DNA from: OLB11 sp041392835
GTDB lineage: Bacteria > Bacteroidota > Bacteroidia > Chitinophagales > Chitinophagaceae
Reading direction: 5' to 3'
Assembly: GCA_041392835.1 (NCBI GenBank)
Contig: JAWKLF010000001.1
Coordinates: forward strand, 372,001-436,000
Length of the DNA stretch: 64,000 nucleotides
The notes under the pieces were generated by a model. It made no database searches and was not told where the DNA came from. It worked only from the letters and a program-made list of their open reading frames with translations. Both the position numbers and the translations under genes were made by a program. How positions within the stretch are numbered: the first letter of the stretch is position 1; each line of letters begins with the position of its first letter. Positions 30,008 through 39,004 of the stretch are shown piece by piece.

Positions 30008-30997
30008 GTGAAAAAAAATCTTGCACTTATTGCTGGAGGTTATACAGGCGAATATAAAATTTCGATAGGCACTGCTCATACCATAGCCCACAATTTAGAC
30101 AATAGTCTTTATAACATTTATACCATTATTATAGATAAAGAAAAATGGGTTTATACGCATAGCGATGGACAAGAAATAAAGATAGATAAGAATGATTTTT
30201 CGATTCTTGTTGATGATCAAAAAATTCGATTTGATATAGCGTTTATAGCCGTACATGGTACTCCTGGCGAAGATGGCAAACTACAAGGCTATCTTGAAAT
30301 GATGGAAATTCCTTTTACTTCTTGTGGAGCTATAGTATCTGGCATTACCTTTAATAAAATTTATTGCAACGCTATTGTAGCCCAAAGTGGCTTAGTGCAT
30401 GTATCTAAGTCGTTGCATTTGCATCATTCAAGGTGCTTATCGACAGAAGAAATATTGGAAAAAATAAGTTTGCCTGCCTTTGTAAAACCAGCCGAAGGCG
30501 GTTCGAGCTTGGCTACTACAAAAGTTAAAACAAAAGAAGATATCAGACCGGCACTCGAAGCAGTGTTTGATTTTGAACCACAAGCTATGATAGAAGAATT
30601 TGTGCATGGTAGAGAATTTAGCATCGGTGTCTATAGAAGTCAGGGGCAAGTATATGCACTGCCTATTACTGAAATTATCAGTAGCAAGGAGTTTTTTGAT
30701 TACGAGGCTAAGTATACACCGGGTGTAAGCCAAGAAGTAACCCCCGCTCAACTAGATAATGAGCAAACACAATCAATACGTGAAACTGCTAAAAACATTT
30801 ATGATTTATTAAATGCCAAAGGCATTTGTCGTATTGATTTTATCTTAGAACACGGTAGTCAAGCACTTTATTTCTTAGAAATTAATACCGTACCCGGTCA
30901 GAGTGAAAATAGTATAGTGCCACAGCAAGTAAAAGCGATTGGCATGAGCCTTAAGGATTTTTATAATATCTTAATCCAAGAAACTTTAAAGGGTTAA
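30008..30997 (+). CDS. ddl: D-alanine--D-alanine ligase
   Basis: A 329-residue ATP-grasp enzyme that makes the D-Ala-D-Ala end of the peptidoglycan precursor. Key blocks are AVHGTPGEDGKLQGYLE, LPAFVKPAEGGSSLATTKV (ATP binding), FVHGREFSIGVY, and the metal and phosphate site RIDFILE...FLEINTVPGQSENS. The start is a GTG at 30008 giving KKNLALIAGGYTGEYKIS. A TTG two codons earlier (30002) is possible and differs by only two residues. The following PASTA gene runs in the same direction after a 72-bp gap. Confidence 0.93.
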   Translation: MKKNLALIAGGYTGEYKISIGTAHTIAHNLDNSLYNIYTIIIDKEKWVYTHSDGQEIKIDKNDFSILVDDQKIRFDIAFIAVHGTPGEDGKLQGYLEMMEIPFTSCGAIVSGITFNKIYCNAIVAQSGLVHVSKSLHLHHSRCLSTEEILEKISLPAFVKPAEGGSSLATTKVKTKEDIRPALEAVFDFEPQAMIEEFVHGREFSIGVYRSQGQVYALPITEIISSKEFFDYEAKYTPGVSQEVTPAQLDNEQTQSIRETAKNIYDLLNAKGICRIDFILEHGSQALYFLEINTVPGQSENSIVPQQVKAIGMSLKDFYNILIQETLKG

Positions 30998-31069
30998 AAA
31001 TATTTAAAAGCGTATTTCATTCCTATACAAATACCTTACTTTTACGCATTCAAGTAAAACTCAATACCA

Positions 31070-32149
31070 TTGCTTAAGCGATCCGTCATTTTTAATCTTT
31101 TAATCATGTTGCTACTAGCAGCTGGACTCCTGTATCTTTTTTTTACTTCTTTAAATAAAATTACGAATCATGGGTTAGAAACCAAGGTGCCTAATATGGT
31201 CGGTAAAAACCTAAAAGTGGTGATGCAAGAATTAAAAGACTTAGGCTTTCAGGTCAATGTGGACTCTACGTATAAATCATATAGAGACCCTTTGGAAGTT
31301 TTATTTCAAGAACCAGAAGTTGGCTCTATTGTTAAAGTAGGAAGAACAATATTTTTGACTGTAAATAAAAAGGCTATCCCTTCTATATCCATGCCCAATT
31401 TGGTAAATCTATCATTTAGAAATGCCCTCCTTACTATGCAAAGCTATCGCTTAGCCATGGGCGATACTATATATAAACCCGACGTAGCTGCCGGTGCTGT
31501 TTTAGAAATGCTTATCAATGGCCATCACCTTAATCCTGGCACACCTATACCTTATGGTTCTAAAATAGATTTGGTAGTGGGCGAAGGACTTACTGAAGAA
31601 CGAGATGTGCCAAATCTTATTGGGCTATCGTGGGCTGAAGCCAAAAGCCTTCTTGAAACACAAGGCTTAACGTATAATATCCTTTGGGATGGTATGATAG
31701 AAGATACGATGGGTGCTATCATTTATCAGCAGACACCTGAAGCTATCAATGAATTAGACTTTAAAAATACTATATTAATAGGCGATATGATGGATTTGCG
31801 TATTATGCAATCGCCTTCGGCCGATTTGATACAAAAAAATATGCCTGGTTCCAAAAAACTACTCGGCTACGATAGTTCGAGTGTGGAAGAAGAAGTAATC
31901 AATGAGCAACCTGTGGCTGTAATTGCACCTACGATTGAAAATACTGATAAAACGAAACCCAAAGCTGATTTAAATAGAAAACAAAAAATAAATCAAGCCA
32001 ATACCAAAACAAGCTCTCCTATCGTTAATGAAAAGCCCATAGGCTCTATTCCTAAAAAAGATAAGCCCAAAGAGGCTCCCAAAAAAGATAAGAGTGCACC
32101 TCCTCCTGTAAAACAAAACACAGATCATATCAGTAACGAATTTGAATAA
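31070..32149 (+). CDS. PASTA domain-containing membrane protein
   Basis: A 359-residue protein with an N-terminal membrane anchor (about 4-25). Three PASTA repeats follow: about 40-103 (VPNMVGKNLKVVMQELKDLG), 107-173 (MPNLVNLSFRNALLTM) and 178-240 (VPNLIGLSWAEAKSLLETQG). A low-complexity Lys/Pro tail (about 265-359) ends the chain. PASTA domains bind peptidoglycan or penicillin-like ligands in kinases and penicillin-binding proteins; here no kinase is attached. It begins at a TTG codon. The next gene starts right at its stop (TAA-ATG), so the two are cotranscribed. Position after ddl fits a cell-wall role. Confidence 0.85.
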   Translation: MLKRSVIFNLLIMLLLAAGLLYLFFTSLNKITNHGLETKVPNMVGKNLKVVMQELKDLGFQVNVDSTYKSYRDPLEVLFQEPEVGSIVKVGRTIFLTVNKKAIPSISMPNLVNLSFRNALLTMQSYRLAMGDTIYKPDVAAGAVLEMLINGHHLNPGTPIPYGSKIDLVVGEGLTEERDVPNLIGLSWAEAKSLLETQGLTYNILWDGMIEDTMGAIIYQQTPEAINELDFKNTILIGDMMDLRIMQSPSADLIQKNMPGSKKLLGYDSSSVEEEVINEQPVAVIAPTIENTDKTKPKADLNRKQKINQANTKTSSPIVNEKPIGSIPKKDKPKEAPKKDKSAPPPVKQNTDHISNEFE

Positions 32150-33985
32150 ATGAACAAATTTTTACGCTTTTTTTGTTTCCTTTTGCTTAGCACTTCTGTG
32201 CTTCATGCTCAAGAATTTGTTACCTACTTAAAAACTAAGCCCTTTGCAGCAACCGAATCAAATAATTCGGTAGCCAATAAAAAAAAGAGAGCATCTCTAC
32301 CTTTTTTCGACGATTTTTCACAAGCCCATTCTTCATATCCCTTAGCTAGTCTATGGTCCGATAGTCAGGCATATATCAACAATACATTGGGTTTTCAACC
32401 CATCACCCAAGGTGTTGCTACATTGGATGGCTTAAATGAATTTGGTAGACCCTATGTAAACAATCCTTTTTCAAGATATTATGCCGATAGTTTAACTTCT
32501 ACAAGTATCAACTTATTACCCTATTCTACAACAAGTGGTTTGTATTTAAGTTTTTTTTATCAGCCACAAGGTTTGGGCTTTGCCCCCGAAACTGAAGACA
32601 GCCTTTTACTCTTTTTTAAATCTACTACAGGGCAATGGCATAAAGTATGGGACAAAAGAGGTACGAATCTGACTGCCATGCAAGTAGCTATGATACCAAT
32701 AGCCGATACACAATACTTACATAGCGATTTTCAATTTCGATTTGTCAATATAGCCTCTCCTAACCTAAATGACGATGTTTGGAATATAGACTACGTATAT
32801 TTAAACGCTGGACGAACACCTATCGATACCATAGTATCGGATATGGCTTGGATTGGCAATCCTAGCTCTATTCTTTCTCCTTACTCTTCAATGCCTTATA
32901 GGCATTTCAAAGCCAACCAATCTAACGAAGTAAGTAGCTCGCAAACGCTTATAGCTGTCAATAATTCTAACAACAATTATACACTCGAGCTTCATCATAC
33001 TTGCAAAGAAGTATTAACGGGCACACCTATAGCCAACTCTACTGTTGTTAATCAAGCACTTTCGGCTTATTCGACATACACGCACAACAATCCTGCTTTT
33101 AGTATCAACTATAATCCTGCCTCTATTTTTGACAAAGTTATTTTTAGAAATCAGTATTATTATAAATCTGTTTCGACCAGCGACTATCCAAATAATGATA
33201 CCATATATAGCGATATAGTCTTTGATAATTATTTTGCCTACGATGATGGTAGTGCCGAAAAAGCTTATTTTTTAAATAGTGCATTGAATTATCCCGCCAA
33301 AACAGCTTTATCTTTTCACTTAAACCAACCCGATTCACTACGTGGGCTTAGTGTATATTTTGGAGCGCAAGTACCTAATTCTCTTGGTAAGTTTTTTTCT
33401 ATAATACTTTATAAATCTTTGGGGGGACTATCAACGCAAGATTCCATTATCAAACAACAAGATTTATACACCGTACAATATGAACCTCTACGAAATGGTT
33501 TTTCAAATTATGCTTTTGATACCCCTGTATTATTAGATAGTGGGATTTATTATATCGGCATTACTCAGCCAGCCAATTTTGGAAGTGATACTATTTATTA
33601 TGGCTTAGATGTCAACAATCAATCTAATACTGATTTTTTATATTACAACGTAGATGGCACATGGTTGGGCTCACTAATACCAGGTAGTATTATGATGCGA
33701 CCTCTAGTTGGACAAGCCTTTATACCAACCTCTACACTAACTGTAGAAAAGAAAAATACACTTGTTTTATATCCTAACCCCGCGTATGACAAGGTTTTTA
33801 TACATACTAATCTTGAATTAAAGTCGTATTCGATAGTTGATGTGAGTGGCAAAAAAATAAAAAATGGAATGCTACTGCAAGATGATCTTACCATTCCTAT
33901 ACATGATATATCAAATGGGCTTTACTTTATTCAGCTTATAGACAAGTCCAATGCGGTGTATAGACATTCTTTTTTAAAACAATAA
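32150..33985 (+). CDS. Secreted protein with T9SS type A sorting domain
   Basis: A 611-residue exoprotein. The signal peptide (NKFLRFFCFLLLSTSVLHAQ) is followed by an N-terminal domain with LPFFDDFSQ, typical of large Bacteroidota surface proteins. Jelly-roll-like regions follow (GLYLSFFYQPQGLG; later YDDGSAEKAYFL). The C-terminal Por sorting domain (about 535-611) reads LVLYPNPAYDKVFIHT, IVDVSGKKIKNG, ISNGLYFIQLIDKS. No enzyme motif is visible. It starts at the base after the PASTA stop codon, so surface display and the PASTA protein are cotranscribed. Confidence 0.82.
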   Translation: MNKFLRFFCFLLLSTSVLHAQEFVTYLKTKPFAATESNNSVANKKKRASLPFFDDFSQAHSSYPLASLWSDSQAYINNTLGFQPITQGVATLDGLNEFGRPYVNNPFSRYYADSLTSTSINLLPYSTTSGLYLSFFYQPQGLGFAPETEDSLLLFFKSTTGQWHKVWDKRGTNLTAMQVAMIPIADTQYLHSDFQFRFVNIASPNLNDDVWNIDYVYLNAGRTPIDTIVSDMAWIGNPSSILSPYSSMPYRHFKANQSNEVSSSQTLIAVNNSNNNYTLELHHTCKEVLTGTPIANSTVVNQALSAYSTYTHNNPAFSINYNPASIFDKVIFRNQYYYKSVSTSDYPNNDTIYSDIVFDNYFAYDDGSAEKAYFLNSALNYPAKTALSFHLNQPDSLRGLSVYFGAQVPNSLGKFFSIILYKSLGGLSTQDSIIKQQDLYTVQYEPLRNGFSNYAFDTPVLLDSGIYYIGITQPANFGSDTIYYGLDVNNQSNTDFLYYNVDGTWLGSLIPGSIMMRPLVGQAFIPTSTLTVEKKNTLVLYPNPAYDKVFIHTNLELKSYSIVDVSGKKIKNGMLLQDDLTIPIHDISNGLYFIQLIDKSNAVYRHSFLKQ

Positions 33986-33991
33986 AAAATC

Positions 33992-34291
33992 ATGCAAACA
34001 ATATCTGCTTTAGAGCTTAAGCAAAGACTCGATCGGGGTGAAAAGCTACATATAATAGATGTGCGCGAACCTTCGGAATATGAACATGTCAATATGGGTG
34101 CAAAACTTATTCCACTGGGCCAACTATTAGCTGGTCAGATTGAGGAGTTAGAGCCCTTGCGCAATGAAGAAATCATAATACATTGTAGAAGTGGTATGCG
34201 AAGTATGCAGGCCTGTATGTATTTAGAACAATTGGGTTTTAAACACACTACCAACTTAGCCGGAGGTATATTGGCTTGGAGTGCCCTTTAA
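33992..34291 (+). CDS. Rhodanese-like domain protein
   Basis: A 99-residue single-domain rhodanese. The N-terminal signature LHIIDVREPSEYEHVNMGAKLIPLG and the active-site loop IIHCRSGMRSMQA with Cys as the persulfide-carrying nucleophile are intact. There is no signal peptide, so it acts in the cytoplasm as a sulfur carrier or transferase (GlpE/PspE-like size). It begins 6 bp after the T9SS gene, so it may be read from the same transcript. Confidence 0.88.
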   Translation: MQTISALELKQRLDRGEKLHIIDVREPSEYEHVNMGAKLIPLGQLLAGQIEELEPLRNEEIIIHCRSGMRSMQACMYLEQLGFKHTTNLAGGILAWSAL

Positions 34292-34411
34292 AACGCTGAT
34301 TATTCATTTTGGATTTTCAAATGATATAAACAAATTAGAAATTCTGTTAATTCCAATTAATACGAGTAGCTGACTCATTTCAGTTATTTCTATTGCATTT
34401 CTTGGGTTGCA

Positions 34412-35386
34412 TTATTTCCATCTTTTCCCAAAGCGAAAATCGGCATATGCACTAAAAAATACAGCTTTGTTTGGTGCTATAGCCATTATTGGTGCTTTGC
34501 GTGTATAGGCTTCTAACATGGCTCCAATTTCTACACCCATAAAAGTTTTGGGGGTAGGGGCATAGTCAAAATAAAACCCAGAACGAAGGGCTATGCCCGG
34601 TATCAACTTTATTTCACCCAAACCTTTATAAAAATAACTACCTCCTATGATGGTGCCTTGATTGTTGAGGTCTAAAAAATAGGTGGCATTGCTTTCTGAA
34701 TACTTATCAAACGTTCGAATATAACCATTGCCTTCGGGCAAAAACAAATCTAAGTAATATGGCTTGGCCATGCCAAATGATAAGGCTGCTGCATATACCC
34801 AATTGATTTGTACACTCCGTTTATCTAGTCTTCCAGTAAATGGTTTTGAGTTGCCAATACCCAATTTTAATTGATAAAAATTATTGATTTTACCATATTT
34901 ATACGCTATAGGTTTGAGCTCATCAGGATACAATACTGCAAAAGTTTCGTTGATTGTTTTTGTTTCTTTGGGGTGTTTTTTTTCTGAAAGCTCCAACCAT
35001 AAAAAAATTGTATGAGGAGTTTCTACGTCTTCAGTTTTGATAAATCCTCTTTGAACTGCAAAACCCCATCCATCATTGTATAGCCGATAAGTAGCGGCCA
35101 TTTCTTGCGATATAGGTAATTTGCTTAATCGTTTATTTTCACGCAATAATTCTTTGTTCTCTCTTTCTTCTTGTGCTTTTTCGCGAGCTGCTTTCCTAGC
35201 TTCACTAATAGAGTCTGACTTTGCTTTATTGTACGCTTTGATAGAATCTAAACGAGCTGTATTAGCTTGTCGTATTGAATCCAAACGATTTTTATTGGCT
35301 ATTCGAATCGAGTCAAAACGGCTTTGCTGAGCATGGAGCAAGCTCGGTATGAAACAGAATACTATAATGAGAATACGACAATTCAA
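34412..35386 (-). CDS. Outer-membrane-type protein with N-terminal 11-residue repeats
   Basis: A 324-residue protein, family not recognised. A signal peptide (CRILIIVFCFIPSLLHAQ) is followed by four copies of an 11-residue unit with the core R/K-x-D-S-I (SRFDSIRIANKN, RLDSIRQANTA, RLDSIKAYNKA, KSDSISEARKA). A basic/acidic helix follows, then a C-terminal half of amphipathic strands (YQLKLGIGN, VQINWVYAAALSFG, IGGSYFYKGLG, FMGVEIGAMLEAYT, AVFFSAYADFRFG) ending in an aromatic residue near the C-terminus, as in outer-membrane barrels. The helical repeat region probably forms a periplasmic stalk or coiled coil. Confidence 0.6.
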   Translation of the reverse strand: MNCRILIIVFCFIPSLLHAQQSRFDSIRIANKNRLDSIRQANTARLDSIKAYNKAKSDSISEARKAAREKAQEERENKELLRENKRLSKLPISQEMAATYRLYNDGWGFAVQRGFIKTEDVETPHTIFLWLELSEKKHPKETKTINETFAVLYPDELKPIAYKYGKINNFYQLKLGIGNSKPFTGRLDKRSVQINWVYAAALSFGMAKPYYLDLFLPEGNGYIRTFDKYSESNATYFLDLNNQGTIIGGSYFYKGLGEIKLIPGIALRSGFYFDYAPTPKTFMGVEIGAMLEAYTRKAPIMAIAPNKAVFFSAYADFRFGKRWK

Positions 35387-35433
35387 ACGATTGGATAAAT
35401 TATGTTGATGTAAATTTACTGAAAAAATAAATA

Positions 35434-35844
35434 ATGACTTCCAAAATTATATATAGAGGTGATTTGCGTACTGAAATGGTACACGAACAAAGCAAAAGTG
35501 TCGTTGAAACAGATGCCCCGAAAGACAATCATGGTAAAGGCGAACGCTTTAGCCCTACCGATTTGGTAGCGACAGCATTAGGCTCTTGTATGTTTAGTAT
35601 TATGGGCATAGCAGCTCGTACACATCATATAGACATAGAAGGTGCAGTAGCAGAAGTAGAAAAAATTATGATATCAGACCCTCAGCGTAGAATAGGTGAA
35701 ATAATAATTTCTATATACATGCCCGAAAAAAACTATAGCGAAAAAGAAAAAAAGATTTTAATACACGCTGCTATGACCTGTCCGGTTTTTTTGAGTTTAA
35801 ACGAGCAAGTAATTAAAACTGTCCGGTGGCATTGGAAAGCCTAA
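35434..35844 (+). CDS. OsmC family peroxiredoxin-like protein
   Basis: A 136-residue thiol-dependent peroxidase of the OsmC/Ohr superfamily. The two redox cysteines are in TALGSCMFSIMGI and AAMTCPVFLSLNE. The N-terminal strand DLRTEMVHEQS and the FSPTDLVATALGSC block are typical of the YhfA/OsmC branch. It is cytoplasmic and would reduce organic hydroperoxides. It is encoded alone between two minus-strand genes. Confidence 0.87.
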   Translation: MTSKIIYRGDLRTEMVHEQSKSVVETDAPKDNHGKGERFSPTDLVATALGSCMFSIMGIAARTHHIDIEGAVAEVEKIMISDPQRRIGEIIISIYMPEKNYSEKEKKILIHAAMTCPVFLSLNEQVIKTVRWHWKA

Positions 35845-35853
35845 TAATGTGCC

Positions 35854-36315
35854 CTATCGTTTTACAACAAGTTTAAAGCCTTTGCACGAAATTGATTTGT
35901 TGTTTTTATCTAACGCTTTTACATTATCTATAAAAATAGTATCGCCAGGGTATGCTCTTTCTTGAAATATAGAAATCCAACGCATGGGCAAGGTATCGCC
36001 CTGACATTTATCGAATGAATAATCTGTAACTACTATTGGCATGCCTGTAGAATCTTGATATAATCCACGCTCGGCATAGGTAATATCAAAACTGTAAATA
36101 GGATATGATGTAAATGCAGAATCTTTGGCGCAAAGTCGTTGTACGGAAAGCGAAATGAGGTCTTTCTTGTTTACATATATAGAATCTGTATGCTTGCACG
36201 CAAAAAACGTATGATAAGCATAGGCTATTTTGACCTGCTGAGGTGTAGCCCAAGCTGCTAAGAAAACAACGAGGCTAAGTAAACTTATAAAAACAAAAAG
36301 GTTGTTTTTATTCAT
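35854..36315 (-). CDS. Hypothetical secreted or membrane-anchored protein
   Basis: 153 residues, family not recognised. One N-terminal hydrophobic segment (about 6-25, LFVFISLLSLVVFLAAWA) acts as a signal or anchor. The remainder is beta-rich, with four cysteines (ACKHTDS, RLCAKDS, DKCQGDT, ISCKGF) that could form disulfides in the periplasm, and a C-terminal strand pattern DTIFIDNVKALDKNNKSI recalling small GldM-C/Ig-like domains. It lies 16 bp before valS on the same strand, downstream of it, so it is probably cotranscribed with valS. Confidence 0.55.
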   Translation of the reverse strand: MNKNNLFVFISLLSLVVFLAAWATPQQVKIAYAYHTFFACKHTDSIYVNKKDLISLSVQRLCAKDSAFTSYPIYSFDITYAERGLYQDSTGMPIVVTDYSFDKCQGDTLPMRWISIFQERAYPGDTIFIDNVKALDKNNKSISCKGFKLVVKR

Positions 36316-36330
36316 AGTAGTATCTAAAGT

Positions 36331-38964
36331 TTATGATAGCAATTTAAGACTTTCTTCTATAATTCTTAATTTTTCGATTGCATCTTTTTTCTTTTTTAAC
36401 TCTATTTCAACAATTTCGGGTTTGGCATTTTGAACAAATTTTTCGTTCGAAAGCTTTTTTTCTATGCTCATTAAAAATCCATTGTAGTAAGCTTGGTCTT
36501 TTTCAAGTTGTTCTTTTTGGTGCGATTGGTCTATTTCTTTTTCTGTTTTTAAATAGCATTGAAATTTGTCTATCACTAGTGATATACTTTGGTCTATAGG
36601 CTCTTGAGTATAAGTTATGGTGCTTGAAAAAACTTGTTTGGCTATAATGTTTGCGGCAAGAGATAAGCTGTCTTTGTGTGTTTGTGGCAAGTAGAGCGAA
36701 ATATCGTCTTTAGGTTTTAATCCATTTTTTATTTTAGCATCGCGTATTTGAGTTATGATTTGTTTTGCTTGTTCGCCCAATAGTATTATATCTTGTTGTA
36801 TAGATGTTGAAGTAGCTAATCGGCTTTCTAAAATATTTTGTGGTTGCATGCCCAAATGAGCATATATTTCTTGCGTTATAAAAGGCATATAAGGATGCAA
36901 CATTTGCATCAATTCGCCAAAATATGTATATGCTTTTTTTAGCGTAGTCTTGTCCATGCCCTGGTCTTGTGGTGTTTTTATCCATTCCAAATACCAGCTG
37001 CAATAATCGTCCCATATCAATGAGTATATTTTTTTGAGTGCTTCGCTGAGTTTAAATTCTTTGATATCTTCATCTACTAAATTTTTTACTTGTTGCAGTC
37101 TTTGTTCAAACCATTGATTTGCAAAGGAGTCTGTTTGCTCTGGATTATCTATCGTTTCTTTTTCAGAAAATAATTGTAGTAGTTTTAGGGCGTTCCATAT
37201 TTTATTAATAAATAATTTTCCTTGCTCAAGGCCTGCTTCATCAAATAATAAATCATTGCCTGCAGGCGATGCAATTAAAACGCCAAAGCGTACGGCATCG
37301 GCACCATAGTCTTCTATAAGTTTGAGAAGGTCTGGCGAATTACCTAAGGATTTACTCATTTTTCGACCTTGTTTATCACGAACGATGCCTGTAAAATAAA
37401 CCTGCTGAAACGGAATTTGTTTTTTGTATTCTAAGCCAGCCATTATCATACGAGCTACCCAAAAGAAAATAATTTCTGGAGCCGTAACTAAGGTAGCTGT
37501 AGGATAGTAATAATCCAATTCGGCATTTTGTTCTTTTTGTTTATTCCAGTGAAATACTTCTAATGGCCACAACCACGAAGAAAACCATGTATCTAATACA
37601 TCTTCATCCTGCCTGATAGTGGCTCTTTGTATGGTTGCATTTTTTTCTTGCAATTTGGCAAATGCTTCATCTTCTGTTTTGGCTATTACTAGATTGCCTT
37701 TGTCGTCATACCAAGCTGGTATACGATGCCCCCATCGTAGCTGTCGGCTTATGCACCAGTCTTTTATATTCTCCATCCAATGGCGATAGGTATTTTTAAA
37801 TTTGGAAGGATAAAATTTGATTGTATCATCCATTACCACATCTAATGCAGGCTTTGCTAAAGCCTCCATTTTGCACCACCATTGCATACTCAATTTAGGT
37901 TCTATAACAGCATCTGTACGCTCGCTAAAACCTACTTGATTTTTGTAGTCTTCTATTTTTTCTATATGCCCTATGGCGTCTAAGTCTATTGCAATTTTTT
38001 TTCTTACTTCAAAGCGGTCCATGCCTTCGTACATGGCCGCTGCTGCACTCATGGTGCCATCCTCGTTGATGGTATCGATTACTTCTAATTGATGTTTTAT
38101 GCCAAGGTTATAATCGTTGATGTCGTGTGCGGGAGTAACCTTTAAGCATCCTGTACCAAATTCTATATCTATGTACTCATCGGCTATGATAGGAATTTTT
38201 CTGTTTATGATAGGTACAAAACAATGTTTACCAATTAGGTTCTGATATCGCTCATCATTGGGATGTACACAAATTGCAGTATCACCCAATATGGTTTCTG
38301 GTCTTACGGTAGCAACAGTTATAAATTCTCTATCGTTAGTAGCCTCTTCTAATTTATATTTTACGTAGTATAGTTTGCTTTGTACTTCTTTATGATTAAC
38401 CTCTTCATCGCTCAACGCTGTTTTTGCTTTGGGGTCCCAATTTATCATTTTTACACCTCTGTATATATAGCCCTTGTTGTACAAATCTATAAATACATCG
38501 ATGACCGCTTCGTAGTAATTATCATCCATGGTAAAGGCTGTTCTATTCCAGTCTAAAGCACATCCCAATTTTTTTAACTGTTGCAAAATGATGCCACCAT
38601 ATTTTTCTTTCCAAACCCAAGCGTGCGACAAGAATTCTTCTCTCGAAAGTGTGTTTTTATCTATGCCTTGTTCTTGTAGCATAGCTACTACTTTGGCTTC
38701 GGTAGCTATAGAAGCATGATCGGTGCCAGGCACCCAACAGGTGTTATAGTTTTTTAATTTGGCATAGCGAATCAATACATCTTGAACAGAATTGTTTAGT
38801 GCATGTCCCATGTGTAAAACCCCCGTTACATTGGGTGGAGGTATCACTATAGTATAAGCCTTTTGTGTTGTATTGGGTTTAGAATTAAAATCGCCATTAG
38901 CAATCCACAAGTCGTACCATTTTTTTTCTGCAGCCTGATGCTGAAAGTTTTTGTCTAAAGCCAT
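36331..38964 (-). CDS. valS: Valine--tRNA ligase
   Basis: An 877-residue class I synthetase. It has the HIGH-type motif PPNVTGVLHMGHALN, the editing domain (TVRPETILGDTAICVHP), KMSKS in GRKMSKSLGNSPD, the anticodon-binding domain and a C-terminal coiled-coil (about 810-877) ending in KKKKDAIEKLRIIEESL. It charges tRNA-Val and edits threonine. The ATG at 38964 (ALDKNFQH) is chosen because a consensus -7 box (38971-38978) lies 6 nt upstream, which rules out the in-frame ATG at 38985. Confidence 0.96.
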   Translation of the reverse strand: MALDKNFQHQAAEKKWYDLWIANGDFNSKPNTTQKAYTIVIPPPNVTGVLHMGHALNNSVQDVLIRYAKLKNYNTCWVPGTDHASIATEAKVVAMLQEQGIDKNTLSREEFLSHAWVWKEKYGGIILQQLKKLGCALDWNRTAFTMDDNYYEAVIDVFIDLYNKGYIYRGVKMINWDPKAKTALSDEEVNHKEVQSKLYYVKYKLEEATNDREFITVATVRPETILGDTAICVHPNDERYQNLIGKHCFVPIINRKIPIIADEYIDIEFGTGCLKVTPAHDINDYNLGIKHQLEVIDTINEDGTMSAAAAMYEGMDRFEVRKKIAIDLDAIGHIEKIEDYKNQVGFSERTDAVIEPKLSMQWWCKMEALAKPALDVVMDDTIKFYPSKFKNTYRHWMENIKDWCISRQLRWGHRIPAWYDDKGNLVIAKTEDEAFAKLQEKNATIQRATIRQDEDVLDTWFSSWLWPLEVFHWNKQKEQNAELDYYYPTATLVTAPEIIFFWVARMIMAGLEYKKQIPFQQVYFTGIVRDKQGRKMSKSLGNSPDLLKLIEDYGADAVRFGVLIASPAGNDLLFDEAGLEQGKLFINKIWNALKLLQLFSEKETIDNPEQTDSFANQWFEQRLQQVKNLVDEDIKEFKLSEALKKIYSLIWDDYCSWYLEWIKTPQDQGMDKTTLKKAYTYFGELMQMLHPYMPFITQEIYAHLGMQPQNILESRLATSTSIQQDIILLGEQAKQIITQIRDAKIKNGLKPKDDISLYLPQTHKDSLSLAANIIAKQVFSSTITYTQEPIDQSISLVIDKFQCYLKTEKEIDQSHQKEQLEKDQAYYNGFLMSIEKKLSNEKFVQNAKPEIVEIELKKKKDAIEKLRIIEESLKLLS

Positions 38965-38970
38965 AGCTGG

Positions 38971-38978
38971 CAAAGATA
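38971..38978 (-). promoter_or_regulatory. -7 promoter element TATCTTTG
   Basis: An exact TAnnTTTG match on the minus strand ending 6 nt before the valS ATG at 38964. It predicts a nearly leaderless mRNA and fixes the start. Confidence 0.6.
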
Positions 38979-39004
38979 CTGACACTCACATAATTTTTGA
39001 GCAC

